Source: Leptolyngbya sp. SIOISBB
GTDB taxonomy: Bacteria; Cyanobacteriota; Cyanobacteriia; Phormidesmidales; Phormidesmidaceae
DNA length: 64,000 nucleotides
Assembly: GCA_010671905.1 (NCBI GenBank)
Contig: JAAHII010000001.1
Coordinates: forward strand, 3,472,001 to 3,536,000
Reading direction: 5' to 3'
Position numbers and translations under genes: made by a program. The notes below the pieces were generated by a model. The model was not told the origin of the DNA, searched no databases, and saw only the letters and a program-made list of their open reading frames with translations. Positions within the stretch are counted from its first letter, which is position 1; each line of letters begins with the position of its first letter. Shown piece after piece: positions 46,515 through 55,844 of this stretch.

Positions 46515-46818
46515 TCTGATCATCGCGCTACTACACCAAATCACCTATGGGCTAGTGCTCATAGGTGGCTTTAGTCTTGGCTTGGCATCGGTATTCACGG
46601 CTCTAGGGTTAGCCGCCGTTTATGGACAACAGTGGCTTGAAAGTTTCCCTTTCGGTAACGGGGTGATGTAGCGGCTGTCAGTAGTCAGCGCCTTGGTCAC
46701 AATAGGCATTGGCCTCGGTTTAACAACAGTGGCATTGATGGGATGAGACGCGGGCATAGTTAGCAAAGAGGAGCAACTAGGCACTAGCATCCTGAATCTT
46801 GGCACCTATCATCTGAAC
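46515..46818 (+). pseudogene. Orphan copy of the NicO 3' end, copy 2
   Basis: About 230 bp match 45494-45740 in direct orientation: ALLHQITYGLVLIGGFSLGL, GLAAVYGQQWLESFPF, then a stop where the parent has Met-Gln, then SVVSALVTIGIGLGL. The following 70 bp, including CAACTAGGCACTAGCATCCT, recur at 53210-53277. No N-terminal half exists here. Confidence 0.88.
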
Positions 46819-46954
46819 GATGGAATGCAGCGGCAGGAGGTATCCTCGAATTCAGCATCGGAGGCGATCGTCTGTCCGCTACCATGAAGTGTTAGATTGC
46901 ATAGTCACTAGAATCACAGATCACTCAACGTGCTGCTTTTGAGTAGAAGCCGTG

Positions 46955-47843
46955 TTACGCAGAACTACTTACAAATTTTTCCCCATCCCATTGATAAATT
47001 TCGTCAAAATCGCAAACTAAATCACTCACTCCCATCGTTTTCGTGGCTAATACGCCCACTCTCTTACAAGCGTAGTCACTGTCAAATGTCTCCCCCTTTG
47101 GAAAGACGGACAGACCAATAAATTCGCCCCCATCTTTCCCATAGGTGCCCCGAAATCTCATCTTCAAAACCATCCCCATCTAGATCAATGGATAGTTTTT
47201 TCACTTGGTTAAACTGGTTCAAATCAAATTCTTCCGACCTTAATTCAGCAATTGCAGGTATTTCTTTGCGCTCAAACTCTTCTACTTTGACGGCTTCCCC
47301 TGAAACTAGTATTAATCTTTCTGTAACTTCCCTAGGACGATCTAGATTTATACCCTCGTTACTAGATATTACACGTACACTCCATCCTGTTTCCCATTCC
47401 TCAATAACAGGATCAATCCATGAGTAGCCAAAAGAATCACTTCGTTGAAAATGCCCATCACCCAAGTAAGAAATAAAGAAGAAGCTATCTCCACAACAAT
47501 TTCCACCACATGCAGTGACAACTTCAATTAGAGCATCAAGGGAACCATTGTCATCGTAGTCTCTCTGGTCAAACACCTTCATGCATAATTCTTCACTCTC
47601 ATTAATTAATGAATATTCTTGATCATTAACTTTAGCTATCAATCTTGAGAACGCTCCGTTAGCATCCTCGACAAGATACTCAAGTTCAACACTAGATAAT
47701 TCGTCTTCTTCAACTATCTCAGCAGTAGAGATGGTTTGATTAACCTTGCTTCCACACCCTCCCAAAAATAAAGCAACAGTAAAATGTAGACAAAATAATG
47801 CTCCACGTAGAAACTCTAAATTCTGATTATCTACTCTACCCAT
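46955..47843 (-). pseudogene. Secreted lipoprotein of unknown family, frameshifted in a G5 run
   Basis: N terminus has a lipobox (LFLGGCGSK). The body contains KVFDQRDYDDNGSLDALIEV and SIDLDGDGFEDEISG, two Asp-rich loops like VCBS/EF-type calcium sites. The frame stops at 47082, but shifting one base in a GGGGG run near 47092 continues KGETFDSDYACKRVGVLATK and FDEIYQWDGEKFVSSSA to 46955 with good coding character. Without the shift a 253-residue protein ending SKGGDI is made. The function is unknown. Confidence 0.7.
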
Positions 47844-47956
47844 ATTCTCTCGTAGAAAGCCAATTAACTAAGTACACCTTAAAAGAATATATCTTTAATG
47901 TTCTCTTGCTTTTTGTTTAAGCCTAAATCCTCAAACTTTCAGCCTAAGAAGATGAG

Positions 47957-48994
47957 CTACTGCATGGAACGTTCACGAATATATATCGGAAAATCCTTGT
48001 CTAACGAAGTTTGAGCTGCATATTGCTCAGCTTCACTTTTACTTCCAAAATTGCCACCTCTTACAAAAAATAAACCCTCCTCTTCGGATTCATCCACAAA
48101 GACAGGAAACCCTCTCGCTTGAAGTGTCAGTTGGAGATCTAGAGTATTCCATAGCTCAGAAAAAGCCCCTAACTGAATAGTATATTGACCATCAGTAGAT
48201 GCTCGTTCAAGATGAGTAGTAGATTCAGGCAGGCTTAAAACGCTGAAGCTTTGATCGGTAGGTAGTTCGTATACTTTCCCGTCAATGCTATATTTCAATT
48301 TGACAGAAAATCTATAAATTCCTGGTGAATCGGCAGAGACTTTAATCGCCAAAAAATCAGATTCCCCCGCATTTATCCGGTGATAAACTTGACCAATGGC
48401 AGCATCCTCGTTGTTAGATCTACCAGTTTCGTAGTCCACGGGGAAAGCAAGGGCATTATAGACCTTCCGGGAAGGGGAGATTTTTACAATGTAGTCGTCA
48501 TAAGCCTGAGGTGCCCCAGCCGTATAGGTATATCCAAATTGGTCCAGTTGAATGTCACTGGCAATAGTGTTCACATAGTCTTGAACTTCAATTTCGACTT
48601 CTTCAACATTGAGCAATTTATCATCGGTCAAATTTGAAATTCTGACTTTGATTGGAATTCCACCGCCAGCTAATACGGCAACTTTTTCGTCTGAGATTAC
48701 TTTTGCGATGTCGCTTGCAGAGTAAGGATCAAAACTAGGGTAAGCACCTTCGAATTCCTCAGTTGATACAAAGTAAATCCCCCTTGTATCAGTGATTAAT
48801 TCTGCATTTGCTCTAATATTTGGACTTGGGATAGATTCAACGAATTTCTCTCCAACATCTCCTACGGATATCAATGAGTCAGAAATTTGCCCAACACCAA
48901 TCGCAATTGCGGAAGCAACCAATACCAGCCCAACCCATCCTTTTTTTCGCAGCCGATGTTTAATTTTTTGATCGGGATAGCTTTCATTAGTCAT
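47957..48994 (-). CDS. Membrane-anchored protein with a SPOR-like domain
   Basis: 345 residues: cytoplasmic basic start, one membrane helix (WVGLVLVASAIAIGVGQI, about residues 20-37), a long extracytoplasmic beta-rich part, and a C-terminal SPOR-like repeat (YTIQLGAFSELWNTLDLQLT, then GLFFVRGGNFGSKSEAEQYA). SPOR domains bind denuded peptidoglycan at division sites. The central part is not recognised. Lower GC than the island genes, like the lipoprotein next to it; both may be of foreign origin. Confidence 0.75.
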   Translation of the reverse strand: MTNESYPDQKIKHRLRKKGWVGLVLVASAIAIGVGQISDSLISVGDVGEKFVESIPSPNIRANAELITDTRGIYFVSTEEFEGAYPSFDPYSASDIAKVISDEKVAVLAGGGIPIKVRISNLTDDKLLNVEEVEIEVQDYVNTIASDIQLDQFGYTYTAGAPQAYDDYIVKISPSRKVYNALAFPVDYETGRSNNEDAAIGQVYHRINAGESDFLAIKVSADSPGIYRFSVKLKYSIDGKVYELPTDQSFSVLSLPESTTHLERASTDGQYTIQLGAFSELWNTLDLQLTLQARGFPVFVDESEEEGLFFVRGGNFGSKSEAEQYAAQTSLDKDFPIYIRERSMQ

Positions 48995-49259
48995 AGAACA
49001 CCCTTCCTCAGAGAATCACCTCTGCCAAAAGATGAAAACTCTATAAGCTCGAAGGCATCCTCTAATCATCTGCAGCGATCTTATAGAAAGCCTTCTCTAT
49101 CTAAATAGATTTTATTACTGAAACTACATATCAGGTGGGAATTAATAATCTTCTAATTTTGCCGAGGGAAAATTTTTGAAACGATAAGAGCCTTGATGAA
49201 AATCGATATGTAATTACGTCACCATTGTTTATTTTCAATACTGGTATACGGCAAGCTAA

Positions 49260-49660
49260 CTATATAAATAGAGAGAACCATTCCACATAACTCGCTCAAA
49301 TGGGCATTTAGGTAGAAACTTTTCAGCCTGATACCCTGATTTGAGCGTTTAGGTAGAAATGTGTCAGCCTAATCCCTCTATCTAGGTGATTAGGTAGACG
49401 AGTTCAGTATAATCACCCCTCCATTACACGCCTGGAACTGCATAGGGTCTGTTTATCATTCTGGCTGGTGGTCTACTCAATGCAATCTGCCCCCCAAAAC
49501 TGCAACCTACTTCCCCTCGGCTATACGGTTCATTAGCTTTTCTGCCATCACCTTGAGGTCTAGTTTGCGACCAATGCAGACCAATTGGGTGCTGGGTGTT
49601 CCTGGCCATTCAGAGCCTTCGAGCTGAAATTGCTTACCTGTGAGTGGGCAAAAGTGACGG
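49260..49660. repeat. Dispersed repeat, copy 2 (contains a cobW_C remnant)
   Basis: Aligns with 36365-36700, sharing GATTAGGTAGACGAGTTCAG and CACGCCTGGAA. An extra ~40 bp lies between the shared 5' block and the cobW remnant. Internally the unit TTTAGGTAGAAA occurs twice (near 49308 and 49350). The rest of the gap from 48995 to 49260 is A/T-rich and without a gene. Confidence 0.8.
49507..49650 (-). pseudogene. cobW_C remnant, copy 2
   Basis: Reads GKQFQLEGSEWPGTPSTQLV, CIGRKLDLKVMAEKLMNRIA, EGK and stop: the last ~45 residues of a COG0523 protein, closely related to the remnant at 36551. The two differ at many synonymous and several amino-acid positions, so the duplication is old. Confidence 0.85.
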
Positions 49661-49865
49661 CTGAGTTCTCTGATAACTCACCCATCTGCTTCCCTATGAT
49701 GCTTGCCATAAAGCACTGTCCTCAGGAGGACTTCGATATGGGTAGTACAGGGAGCGTCAGTTCATGGTCAGAGTCTCTGTTAGTTGCCATGATTCAGTAT
49801 CCGGTTCCAGTCATTACTGGCCCAGAAGATACGGGACATGGGTAGTTACAATTTGACAGAATCAC

Positions 49866-51299
49866 TTAGCTGGCGGCTGGCATGGGCTTCACATTCTCTT
49901 CGGCAAAAATACCCTTAGGAATGATGCCATGCACGCCCCAGTTGCCATCGACCACCTGAGTAATCGCAAAGTCAGTACCGACCGTAATCAGCGAAAAGGC
50001 TTCATCTTCAGTCAGGTTCATGCCATTCATCAAAAAGTCGCGGGCCTTGGCGGAGCTATCTTTGAGCGCCGGATCGAGCGAAGACACCGTATAAATTTCT
50101 GACTGGGCGTCTTCTCCCAGAGCTTCTAAATAGTTCGGGTAGGTAAAGCCGTGAACAATCCAGGAATCAGGAGTTTCCAGCAGAGGATAGTTGACGCCCT
50201 CCAAAATGGTTCCTGTTAGGTCGGCTTGCTTATGCAGAACAAATTGGAATACCCCAGTAATCGAGGTCTCAATGGCAGTGCCATCCAGTTCTGAGTCGCC
50301 TTGAGAAGCGTGGGCATCTCCGCCCGAGAACAGAGCACCGGGCACAGCGACCGGTAGGTACAGAGAGGTGCCCACGCCAATGTTGCGGTTATCGATGTTG
50401 CCGCCAAAGTAACCCGGCGGAATGGAATCAACTACATCGGCTTCGCTAGGCACCACACCCATAGAGCCCAGGTGCAAACGGAGGGGAATTTTGACCCCTT
50501 CCAGGGTTTCTTCAATTTCGGTGACGGTGTCGTGATCAACAAGGATGCCAGGATAGTCAATCGTTTCATGGACTTTTCCCTCGGGGGTCGTTTGGGGCGT
50601 CCACTGGTAGCGGTAGACGGCCTCGGCCCACGATTTCTCACCTGTAGCATCCATTTCGTATAGCGTAATCACCTCGCGTGGTTTGGGGTCTTCTTTGTAG
50701 TTGTCGTACTGAAAGCCCCACCAAGCCGAAGCGTTAGAACCATAGGTCTTGGTCGGATCCATACCGCTGGGACGCAACTTCAGATCGACCACGCGCACCT
50801 CCAGCAGATCGCCGGGTTCGGCACCGCAGACATAGACGGGACCGGTGAGAATGTGTACGCCCGGACCGCGATCGCTAACGACTTTGCCCTCAGCCGTCCA
50901 GCTGTAAATGGCTTCGATGGCGGGGTCGCCGGCAATCATGAGATCGTAGTCATCACCTGCGTGGTGAGTAATGGTCTCCAGGGTGACGTAGTCCTGAGAA
51001 TTAACGGAAATCACTGGTGCCAGATTTTTGCTGTAGTAGCCCCAGTGAACTGTATCAGGGCTAGCAGCCACCTCGTAGTGGCGAGGACTGGTGGCGCTAC
51101 CGCCACAGCTCGTGGGCATCGTACTTTCAATCGGAGGCACTGCCGCACTCACCGGGGGCATACCAACGGATAGAAAACTCGCCATCAAACAGAGAAGCAG
51201 CGTGGCAACAAACAAAGACGGCCAGGTCTTCAGCCCACGCATTTTACGATTTTCAGCCATTTTGTCTTTCCTGAAGGGGTTTTGGCTTAAGAATTTCAA
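49866..51299 (-). CDS. Secreted acetamidase/formamidase-family protein
   Basis: About 470 residues. A signal peptide is clear in the first 50 (PSLFVATLLLCLMASFLSVG then AAVPP). The FmdA/AmdA fold follows: GPVYVCGAEPGDLLEVRVVD, PLRLHLGSMGVVPSEADVVD, SIPPGYFGGNIDNRNIGVGT and GALFSGGDAHASQGDSEL. These enzymes release ammonia from short amides and hold a metal in the GGD-H pocket. An alternative start at the internal Met of MAENRKMRG (about 51258) has a normal signal peptide too. Isolated gene. Confidence 0.9.
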   Translation of the reverse strand: MKFLSQNPFRKDKMAENRKMRGLKTWPSLFVATLLLCLMASFLSVGMPPVSAAVPPIESTMPTSCGGSATSPRHYEVAASPDTVHWGYYSKNLAPVISVNSQDYVTLETITHHAGDDYDLMIAGDPAIEAIYSWTAEGKVVSDRGPGVHILTGPVYVCGAEPGDLLEVRVVDLKLRPSGMDPTKTYGSNASAWWGFQYDNYKEDPKPREVITLYEMDATGEKSWAEAVYRYQWTPQTTPEGKVHETIDYPGILVDHDTVTEIEETLEGVKIPLRLHLGSMGVVPSEADVVDSIPPGYFGGNIDNRNIGVGTSLYLPVAVPGALFSGGDAHASQGDSELDGTAIETSITGVFQFVLHKQADLTGTILEGVNYPLLETPDSWIVHGFTYPNYLEALGEDAQSEIYTVSSLDPALKDSSAKARDFLMNGMNLTEDEAFSLITVGTDFAITQVVDGNWGVHGIIPKGIFAEENVKPMPAAS

Positions 51300-51504
51300 T
51301 CATGTTTCTACAGAATCCCAATAGCGTTTGTTATCTAGATGACACTCCTTTAGCGATGGCGGCGATCGCTTACCCATCGGGTGGGGCGTTTCCCGACATA
51401 AAGTGGAGTGCATTGGCGACAGGTGAGCTGAATGACGAGGGATAGTGCAAGATCATATCTGTGTCCCGCCTGTCATCAAGCGTCGTTTTTCATCCCCGAA
51501 TACT

Positions 51505-52020
51505 ATGGCTGCAGCCGCCTTTATCCCCGTCTCCATCACCGTTCTCACTGTCTCCGACAGCCGCACCGAAGCCACAGATAAATCGGGTCAGCTGTTGGTA
51601 GAGCACCTGCAAACCGCAGGCCACACCCTGGCTGAGAAAGCGATCGTGCCCGACAACATTTACCAAATTCGAGCCGTGGTCTCCCGCTGGATTGCCGATG
51701 CTGGGGTACAGGCCATCATCACCACAGGGGGCACGGGAGTCACCGGGCGGGACGGCACCCCTGAAGCTATTGCCCCCCTGCTGGATAAAGAACTCCCCGG
51801 CTTTGGCGAAATCTTTCGGATGGTGTCTTACCAGGAGATTAAAACTTCCACCGTGCAGTCCCGTGCCCTAGCGGGGGTGGCCAATGGCACCTACATTTTT
51901 TGCTTGCCAGGGTCATCGGGGGCTTGCCGCACCGGCTGGAATGCCCTGATTAACGACCAGCTGGATGCCCGCCATCGACCCTGTAATCTGGTGGAGCTGA
52001 TGCCCCGCCTACTGGAGTAA
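51505..52020 (+). CDS. moaB: Molybdopterin adenylyltransferase-type protein MoaB
   Basis: 171 residues from ATG 51505 ([20 protein letters not shown]). MoaB/MogA features: [75 protein letters not shown] and the C-terminal NLVELMPRL. It adenylates molybdopterin during molybdenum cofactor synthesis. Divergent from the acetamidase gene; no other moa genes nearby. Confidence 0.95.
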   Translation: MAAAAFIPVSITVLTVSDSRTEATDKSGQLLVEHLQTAGHTLAEKAIVPDNIYQIRAVVSRWIADAGVQAIITTGGTGVTGRDGTPEAIAPLLDKELPGFGEIFRMVSYQEIKTSTVQSRALAGVANGTYIFCLPGSSGACRTGWNALINDQLDARHRPCNLVELMPRLLE

Positions 52021-52166
52021 GCGGATTGACGTATCCCTCGTTGACACTCTGATGGGTTTGTCTGGCTCACTCGGGTATAGCATCTCCCTCCTGGAGAGAA
52101 CATCGCCCAGGATTCACAGAAAGACACGTTAAGAAAAGTATCTCTCCAGGATTGATTAATTTACAC

Positions 52167-52190
52167 ATTTGCGCAAATATGCAAATATAG
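52167..52190. promoter_or_regulatory. Candidate operator of the ArsR / Cys-rich peptide operon
   Basis: ATTTGCGCAAAT (52167-52178) is a perfect 12-bp palindrome, followed by a further half site ATGCAAATAT (52179-52188). It ends 5 bp before the ArsR start. Such A/T-flanked palindromes fit ArsR-type autoregulation. Confidence 0.6.
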
Positions 52191-52194
52191 ACTC

Positions 52195-52500
52195 ATGAAC
52201 GAAAAAGAGGCACAAGAGTTAGCAGATTTGCTGAAGGCGTTGGGAGAGTTTAATCGGCTTTCCCTGGTCTATGAATTGTGTCAATGCAAAGCACCTCAAA
52301 ATGCGATGTGCTTATGTGAATACTGCAGCGTGGACGCTTCTGGTGTATCGCGTCATCTGAAGGTTTTGTCGCAAGAGGGGATTGTTAGCTCCGAACGGAA
52401 AGGGCGCGAGATACAGTACTCCCTCAACAAGACTGAAGTGTTAAAGCGGCTTCGCAAGCTTATCGAGTTTATTGAAGCAGCACCATCGCTTGAAACATAG
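52195..52500 (+). CDS. Cys-rich ArsR-family metal sensor
   Basis: 101 residues. Winged helix with the recognition helix VDASGVSRHLKVLSQEGIV. A dense Cys cluster precedes it: YELCQCKAPQNAMCLCEYC (about residues 26-44), six Cys that could form a thiolate metal or arsenic site. It differs from both other ArsR proteins in the window. A tiny Cys-rich peptide gene follows 11 bp after the stop and should be its target. Confidence 0.9.
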   Translation: MNEKEAQELADLLKALGEFNRLSLVYELCQCKAPQNAMCLCEYCSVDASGVSRHLKVLSQEGIVSSERKGREIQYSLNKTEVLKRLRKLIEFIEAAPSLET

Positions 52501-52510
52501 GAGAGAAGAC

Positions 52511-52621
52511 ATGGAAAATAATACGAAAAACACGACTTGTAATTGTGATTGTGGCAATGACAAATGCTGTGAAGAAAAGACATGTGAGTGCTGTAAGGAA
52601 ACTTGCTGCTGTGGCGAGTAG
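52511..52621 (+). CDS. 36-residue Cys-rich metallothionein-like peptide
   Basis: MENNTKNTTCNCDCGNDKCC followed by EEKTCECCKETCCCGE. Eleven of 36 residues are Cys (10, 12, 14, 19, 20, 25, 27, 28, 32, 33, 34), in CxCxC, CC and CCC clusters, with no aromatic residue and no His. A GGAGAG ribosome site precedes the ATG, and the gene follows the Cys-rich ArsR gene by 10 bases. It looks like a soft-metal-binding metallothionein, but it does not match SmtA or any class I can name. Confidence 0.85.
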   Translation: MENNTKNTTCNCDCGNDKCCEEKTCECCKETCCCGE

Positions 52622-52747
52622 ATTTTAGCTCCTACAAGCTATTGGCTGAACGCTTCTTGCTCAGTAAATAGCTAAACACAGCTCGTTTTTTTGTTAGGGG
52701 TTAGCTCTACGCTGCCCCTAATTTATTGTCTTAACTTTATATTTGAA

Positions 52748-53083
52748 TTAATCTTGATTATCAGTTGAGTCAAAAAAGAAAAAGTCTGTTTTCTCCTCAT
52801 CGATAGCCAGATGATTTTGATAGTAATCGGCCAATTCTTGGGACGAAATTGGATGCTGAATCGGGTCATCAAAAAATGCCTTTACTCGAAGGTAGCGGCG
52901 TAGCCCAGCCGCGCTGGCATCTTCACAGGTTGCTGCCAAAAAATCCTTTGGTAAAGTGTTACTGACCTTGAGCCAAGCCGCCAACAGAACCCCTTCGATA
53001 TCGTCCGAAGGGGCTCGATCCATCAAGGACTCCAGCCCTTCTAAAATTTCAATAATGGGAATGAGTTGAGCGTCATCAAGCAT
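52748..53083 (-). CDS. Unknown small protein behind a Zur-type box
   Basis: 111 residues from ATG 53083 (MLDDAQLIPIIEILEGLESL). Helical and acidic, with ISSQELADYYQNHLAIDEEK and a Phe-rich end (DFFFFDSTDNQD). Not recognised. A TTG at 53107 would add eight residues but begins inside the Zur-type box (53106-53118). Its control suggests a role in zinc scarcity. Confidence 0.7.
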   Translation of the reverse strand: MLDDAQLIPIIEILEGLESLMDRAPSDDIEGVLLAAWLKVSNTLPKDFLAATCEDASAAGLRRYLRVKAFFDDPIQHPISSQELADYYQNHLAIDEEKTDFFFFDSTDNQD

Positions 53084-53105
53084 TGTCTTCGCTTTGTGCC
53101 ATGAC

Positions 53106-53118
53106 AATGATTATCATT
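53106..53118. promoter_or_regulatory. Zur-type box
   Basis: AATGATTATCATT, a perfect palindrome around one base, 23 bp upstream of the small unknown gene. Confidence 0.82.
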
Positions 53119-53138
53119 ACCGTATTCTTGCATGTCAA

Positions 53139-53277
53139 TGGTCAGCTTTCTGACAACAGTCTGCATTGGCTTCGGTCTGACAACAGTAGCGTTGATGGGA
53201 TAAGACGCAGGCATAGTTAGCAAAGAGGACCAACTAGGCACTAGCATCCTGAATCTTGGCACCTATCATCTGAACAA
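53139..53277 (+). pseudogene. Orphan copy of the NicO 3' end, copy 3
   Basis: Matches the end of the NicO gene (GTCTGCATTGG, then GACAACAGTAGCGTTGATGG) and continues through the same downstream block as copy 2 (GCATAGTTAGCAAAGAGG, CACTAGCATCCTGAATCTTG). Only the last ~25 codons of the parent gene are present. It directly adjoins the Zur-type box at 53106. Confidence 0.82.
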
Positions 53278-53353
53278 TCAGCATCACCGGGCCGTGACTA
53301 GCGATGCTCCACTGGGAATTGCGGCACCGACACAGTTCCGGTGCCTGCTTTTG

Positions 53354-54209
53354 TTAGGTATGGCCATCTGTGTGCTCGGCAACCGCACGACCGATTTCGT
53401 GCCAAACCTCATCATTAAAAAACATGTGTCCGGCGCGTTCTAGTCGCACTAGTTTAGCGTCAGATACAAGTCGAGCGGTAGCTTCACCGTTATCGATCGG
53501 AACGAGTGGGTCGTCCGAACCGTGAATGACAAGTACTCGACAATCCGACTCGGAGACCATCTTTACAAGAGTGTTTGGAACAGTGGTCATGGCGTGGATA
53601 TGATTGGTTGCGACCTGGGAATTGCGCGGGTCGCCAACATATTAATGCGCTGGTGTATTGAACCGCAGCTTGTTCGTCAAACGGACGGTCACCATTCAGA
53701 AATCGCCAGCTTTCGACCCAGCCACTGAGGTCTTTTTCGAAATTGCCAGTTGGTTGGTTTTCCATCAACTTTTGCCATGTGGATTCCTTGGCGCTTGTCA
53801 TACCAAGTTCAGCGTACATTTTGGGCGTAACAGTTGAACCAGCCGAGATGGAAGTCACCGACGCGGCTAGAGCTGGGAAATTACACATGACCATCTGCGC
53901 CAGGTAACCACCCATTGAGTGTCCGACGAGGTGAGCCGTCCCTTTATCAAGCTTTTCGAGAAGGGCCAACAAATCGAGCAATAGTTCGTCGATCGAATAG
54001 GGCTCATCAAAATGAGTCGAGTAGCTAGTGTCCCGGTGACTGTAGCGAACGACAAAGCGACCATGCGCTGCGAGGTCACGGCAAAAAAAGTCAGGCCAGA
54101 ATTGTGCTGGAGCCCCAGCGCCCGGAATCAGCAACACGAGTGGATCGCCACCATCCCCAAAGGCATCGTACGCAAGCTCGACGGAATCACGGACGACTAA
54201 CAAGTCCAT
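53354..54209 (-). pseudogene. Alpha/beta hydrolase with one frameshift
   Basis: From ATG 54209 (MDLLVVRDSVELAYDAFGDG) the domain is legible: LLIPGAGAPAQFWPDFF, HLVGHSMGGYLAQMVM (nucleophile Ser in GHSMG) and the cap region to about 53640. The frame is then lost; in the other frame YVGDPRNSQVATNHIHAMTT continues into CRVLVIHGSDDPLVP (Asp) and LERAGHMFFNDEVW (His) to 53354. The triad is complete across the two frames, so a single-base error near 53645 separates two halves of one enzyme. Confidence 0.85.
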
Positions 54210-54243
54210 GTTTAGTACCTAACTATTGATTCAACGTCAGATC

Positions 54244-54281
54244 TGACGGATAAGAGCCATGGTTCAGGCTCTTATCCGTCA
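54244..54281. repeat. Perfect 15-bp inverted repeat
   Basis: TGACGGATAAGAGCC (54244-54258) and GGCTCTTATCCGTCA (54267-54281) with an 8-base loop. Nearby TTATCCGTCAC recurs at about 54356-54366, and TGACGGATAAGA recurs at about 24568. No T-run follows. Confidence 0.7.
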
Positions 54282-54672
54282 CTTTTAATTGATAACATCC
54301 CCATTTCCAGAACTTATCGGCAACTTTTGACGTATATCTCTGGGAATCCAGGGTGTTATCCGTCACTTGTGCCTGATCAGGCCTCCTATGAGGGAGGTAT
54401 AGAGCATCCATTATGGCCTCACCTAAGCCATCACGTTGGCTCAATCAATAGAAAAAACCGGGTCCGGACAGGCATCGCCCACCGCCCCTATCTGACCTGC
54501 TTAAAGCCTGATCCATTGGTTGTTTCGACCATACCCACAGTTCCCCTCCACTATGCATCAGCGACTGATAATCCCCAGGACATGAACTCGTACTGAGGGC
54601 CCTGGCTAGAAAGAGCTGACGCCATTGGTCTACCCGTCTACCTGTGACCCAACAGCCCCTAGACTGGAGCTG
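54282..54672. other. Intergenic stretch without a supported gene
   Basis: About 390 bp between the hairpin and the next Zur-type box. Apart from a further TTATCCGTCAC motif I see no gene, RNA or clear terminator. Confidence 0.45.
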
Positions 54673-54689
54673 TGATAATGATTATCATT
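54673..54689. promoter_or_regulatory. Zur-type box
   Basis: TGATAATGATTATCATT, containing both forms of the core, 30 bp upstream of the flavoprotein start. Confidence 0.85.
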
Positions 54690-54719
54690 CTATTGGCCTC
54701 ATCACCCGGATAAACCAGC

Positions 54720-55844
54720 GTGAGTCAACCTCAAACGAATCAGTCCTATGACGTTGTGATTGTGGGTGCCGGAGCGGCAGGTATCGGCTGTGGCGTCGTG
54801 CTCCAAGAACTGGGTCTAGAGCGCTTCGCAATTTTGGACAGACACCAAGTAGGAGCTTCCTTTAGCCGCTGGCCTGAGGAGATGAACTTCATCACCCCGT
54901 CATTTCCCAGTCACGGTTTTGGCCTGCTCGACCTGAACGCCGTGACCTTGAAGACCTCGCCTGCGATCGCCTTTCGCCGCGAACATATCAGCGGCAAGCA
55001 GTACGCCCTGTACTTGCAGACTGTGGCCGATCACTTTGAGCTGCCGATCCAGACAGAAGTCGATGTGCAAACCGTTGAGCCCTTGTCCCAGGGTGGCTTT
55101 ACCCTGCACACCAGCAGCGGTGAAATTTCTACCCGGTTTGTCATTTGGGCCGCCGGGGAGTATCAATATCCCCATCTCAATCCTTTTCCAGGGGCCGAGC
55201 ACTGCCTCCACAACGCTCAAATTCGGTCGTGGACAGATCTAGAGGGCGACGAATTCCTCATCATCGGCGGCTACGAAAGCGGCATGGATGCGGCGGCTAA
55301 TTTAGTGGCCCTGGGAAAGAAAGTCGGCGTGCTCGATCGCACGGGAGCCTGGGCCGATCCTGACACGGATCCCAGCGTATCTCTATCGCCCTACACCTTA
55401 CAGCGCCTGGAATTCGTCTATCGCACCGGTCGCCTGGATATGGTCAGTGACGCGCCCATCGAATCGGTCGAACCCATCCCCGGTGGCTACGCGGTCTACA
55501 GCGAATACCAGAAGTGGATGACGGCTAATCCCCCCATTCTCTGCACCGGGTTCGACACCAGCTTGAAACAGATTGCGCCCCTATTCGACTGGTCTGAAGG
55601 TTATGCCGCGCTCACTGAGAACGACGAATCCACCATCACCCGAGGTCTTTTTGTGAGTGGTCCCTCAGTCCGCCATGGCGACCTGATTTTCTGCTTCATC
55701 TATAAATTTCGCCAGCGTTTTGCCGTCATCGCCAATGCGATCGCCTATCGCCTCGGCCTCGACCCCACCCCCCTCGAAGCCTACCGTGAAGCCGGTCTCT
55801 TCCTTGACGACCTCTCGTGTTGCGATAACGACTGCATCTGCTAG
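54720..55844 (+). CDS. CzcO-like FAD monooxygenase with a C-terminal Cys cluster
   Basis: 374 residues from a GTG. FAD site VVIVGAGAAGIGCGVVLQEL (about residues 12-31) and a second site LIIGGYESGMDAAANLVALG (about 180-199), an arrangement seen in COG2072-type flavoproteins related to flavin-containing monooxygenases. The C terminus DLSCCDNDCIC is unusual and could bind metal. Substrate unknown. It leads a unit with a FeoB-like transporter behind a Zur-type box, suggesting a part in metal acquisition. Confidence 0.85.
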   Translation: MSQPQTNQSYDVVIVGAGAAGIGCGVVLQELGLERFAILDRHQVGASFSRWPEEMNFITPSFPSHGFGLLDLNAVTLKTSPAIAFRREHISGKQYALYLQTVADHFELPIQTEVDVQTVEPLSQGGFTLHTSSGEISTRFVIWAAGEYQYPHLNPFPGAEHCLHNAQIRSWTDLEGDEFLIIGGYESGMDAAANLVALGKKVGVLDRTGAWADPDTDPSVSLSPYTLQRLEFVYRTGRLDMVSDAPIESVEPIPGGYAVYSEYQKWMTANPPILCTGFDTSLKQIAPLFDWSEGYAALTENDESTITRGLFVSGPSVRHGDLIFCFIYKFRQRFAVIANAIAYRLGLDPTPLEAYREAGLFLDDLSCCDNDCIC

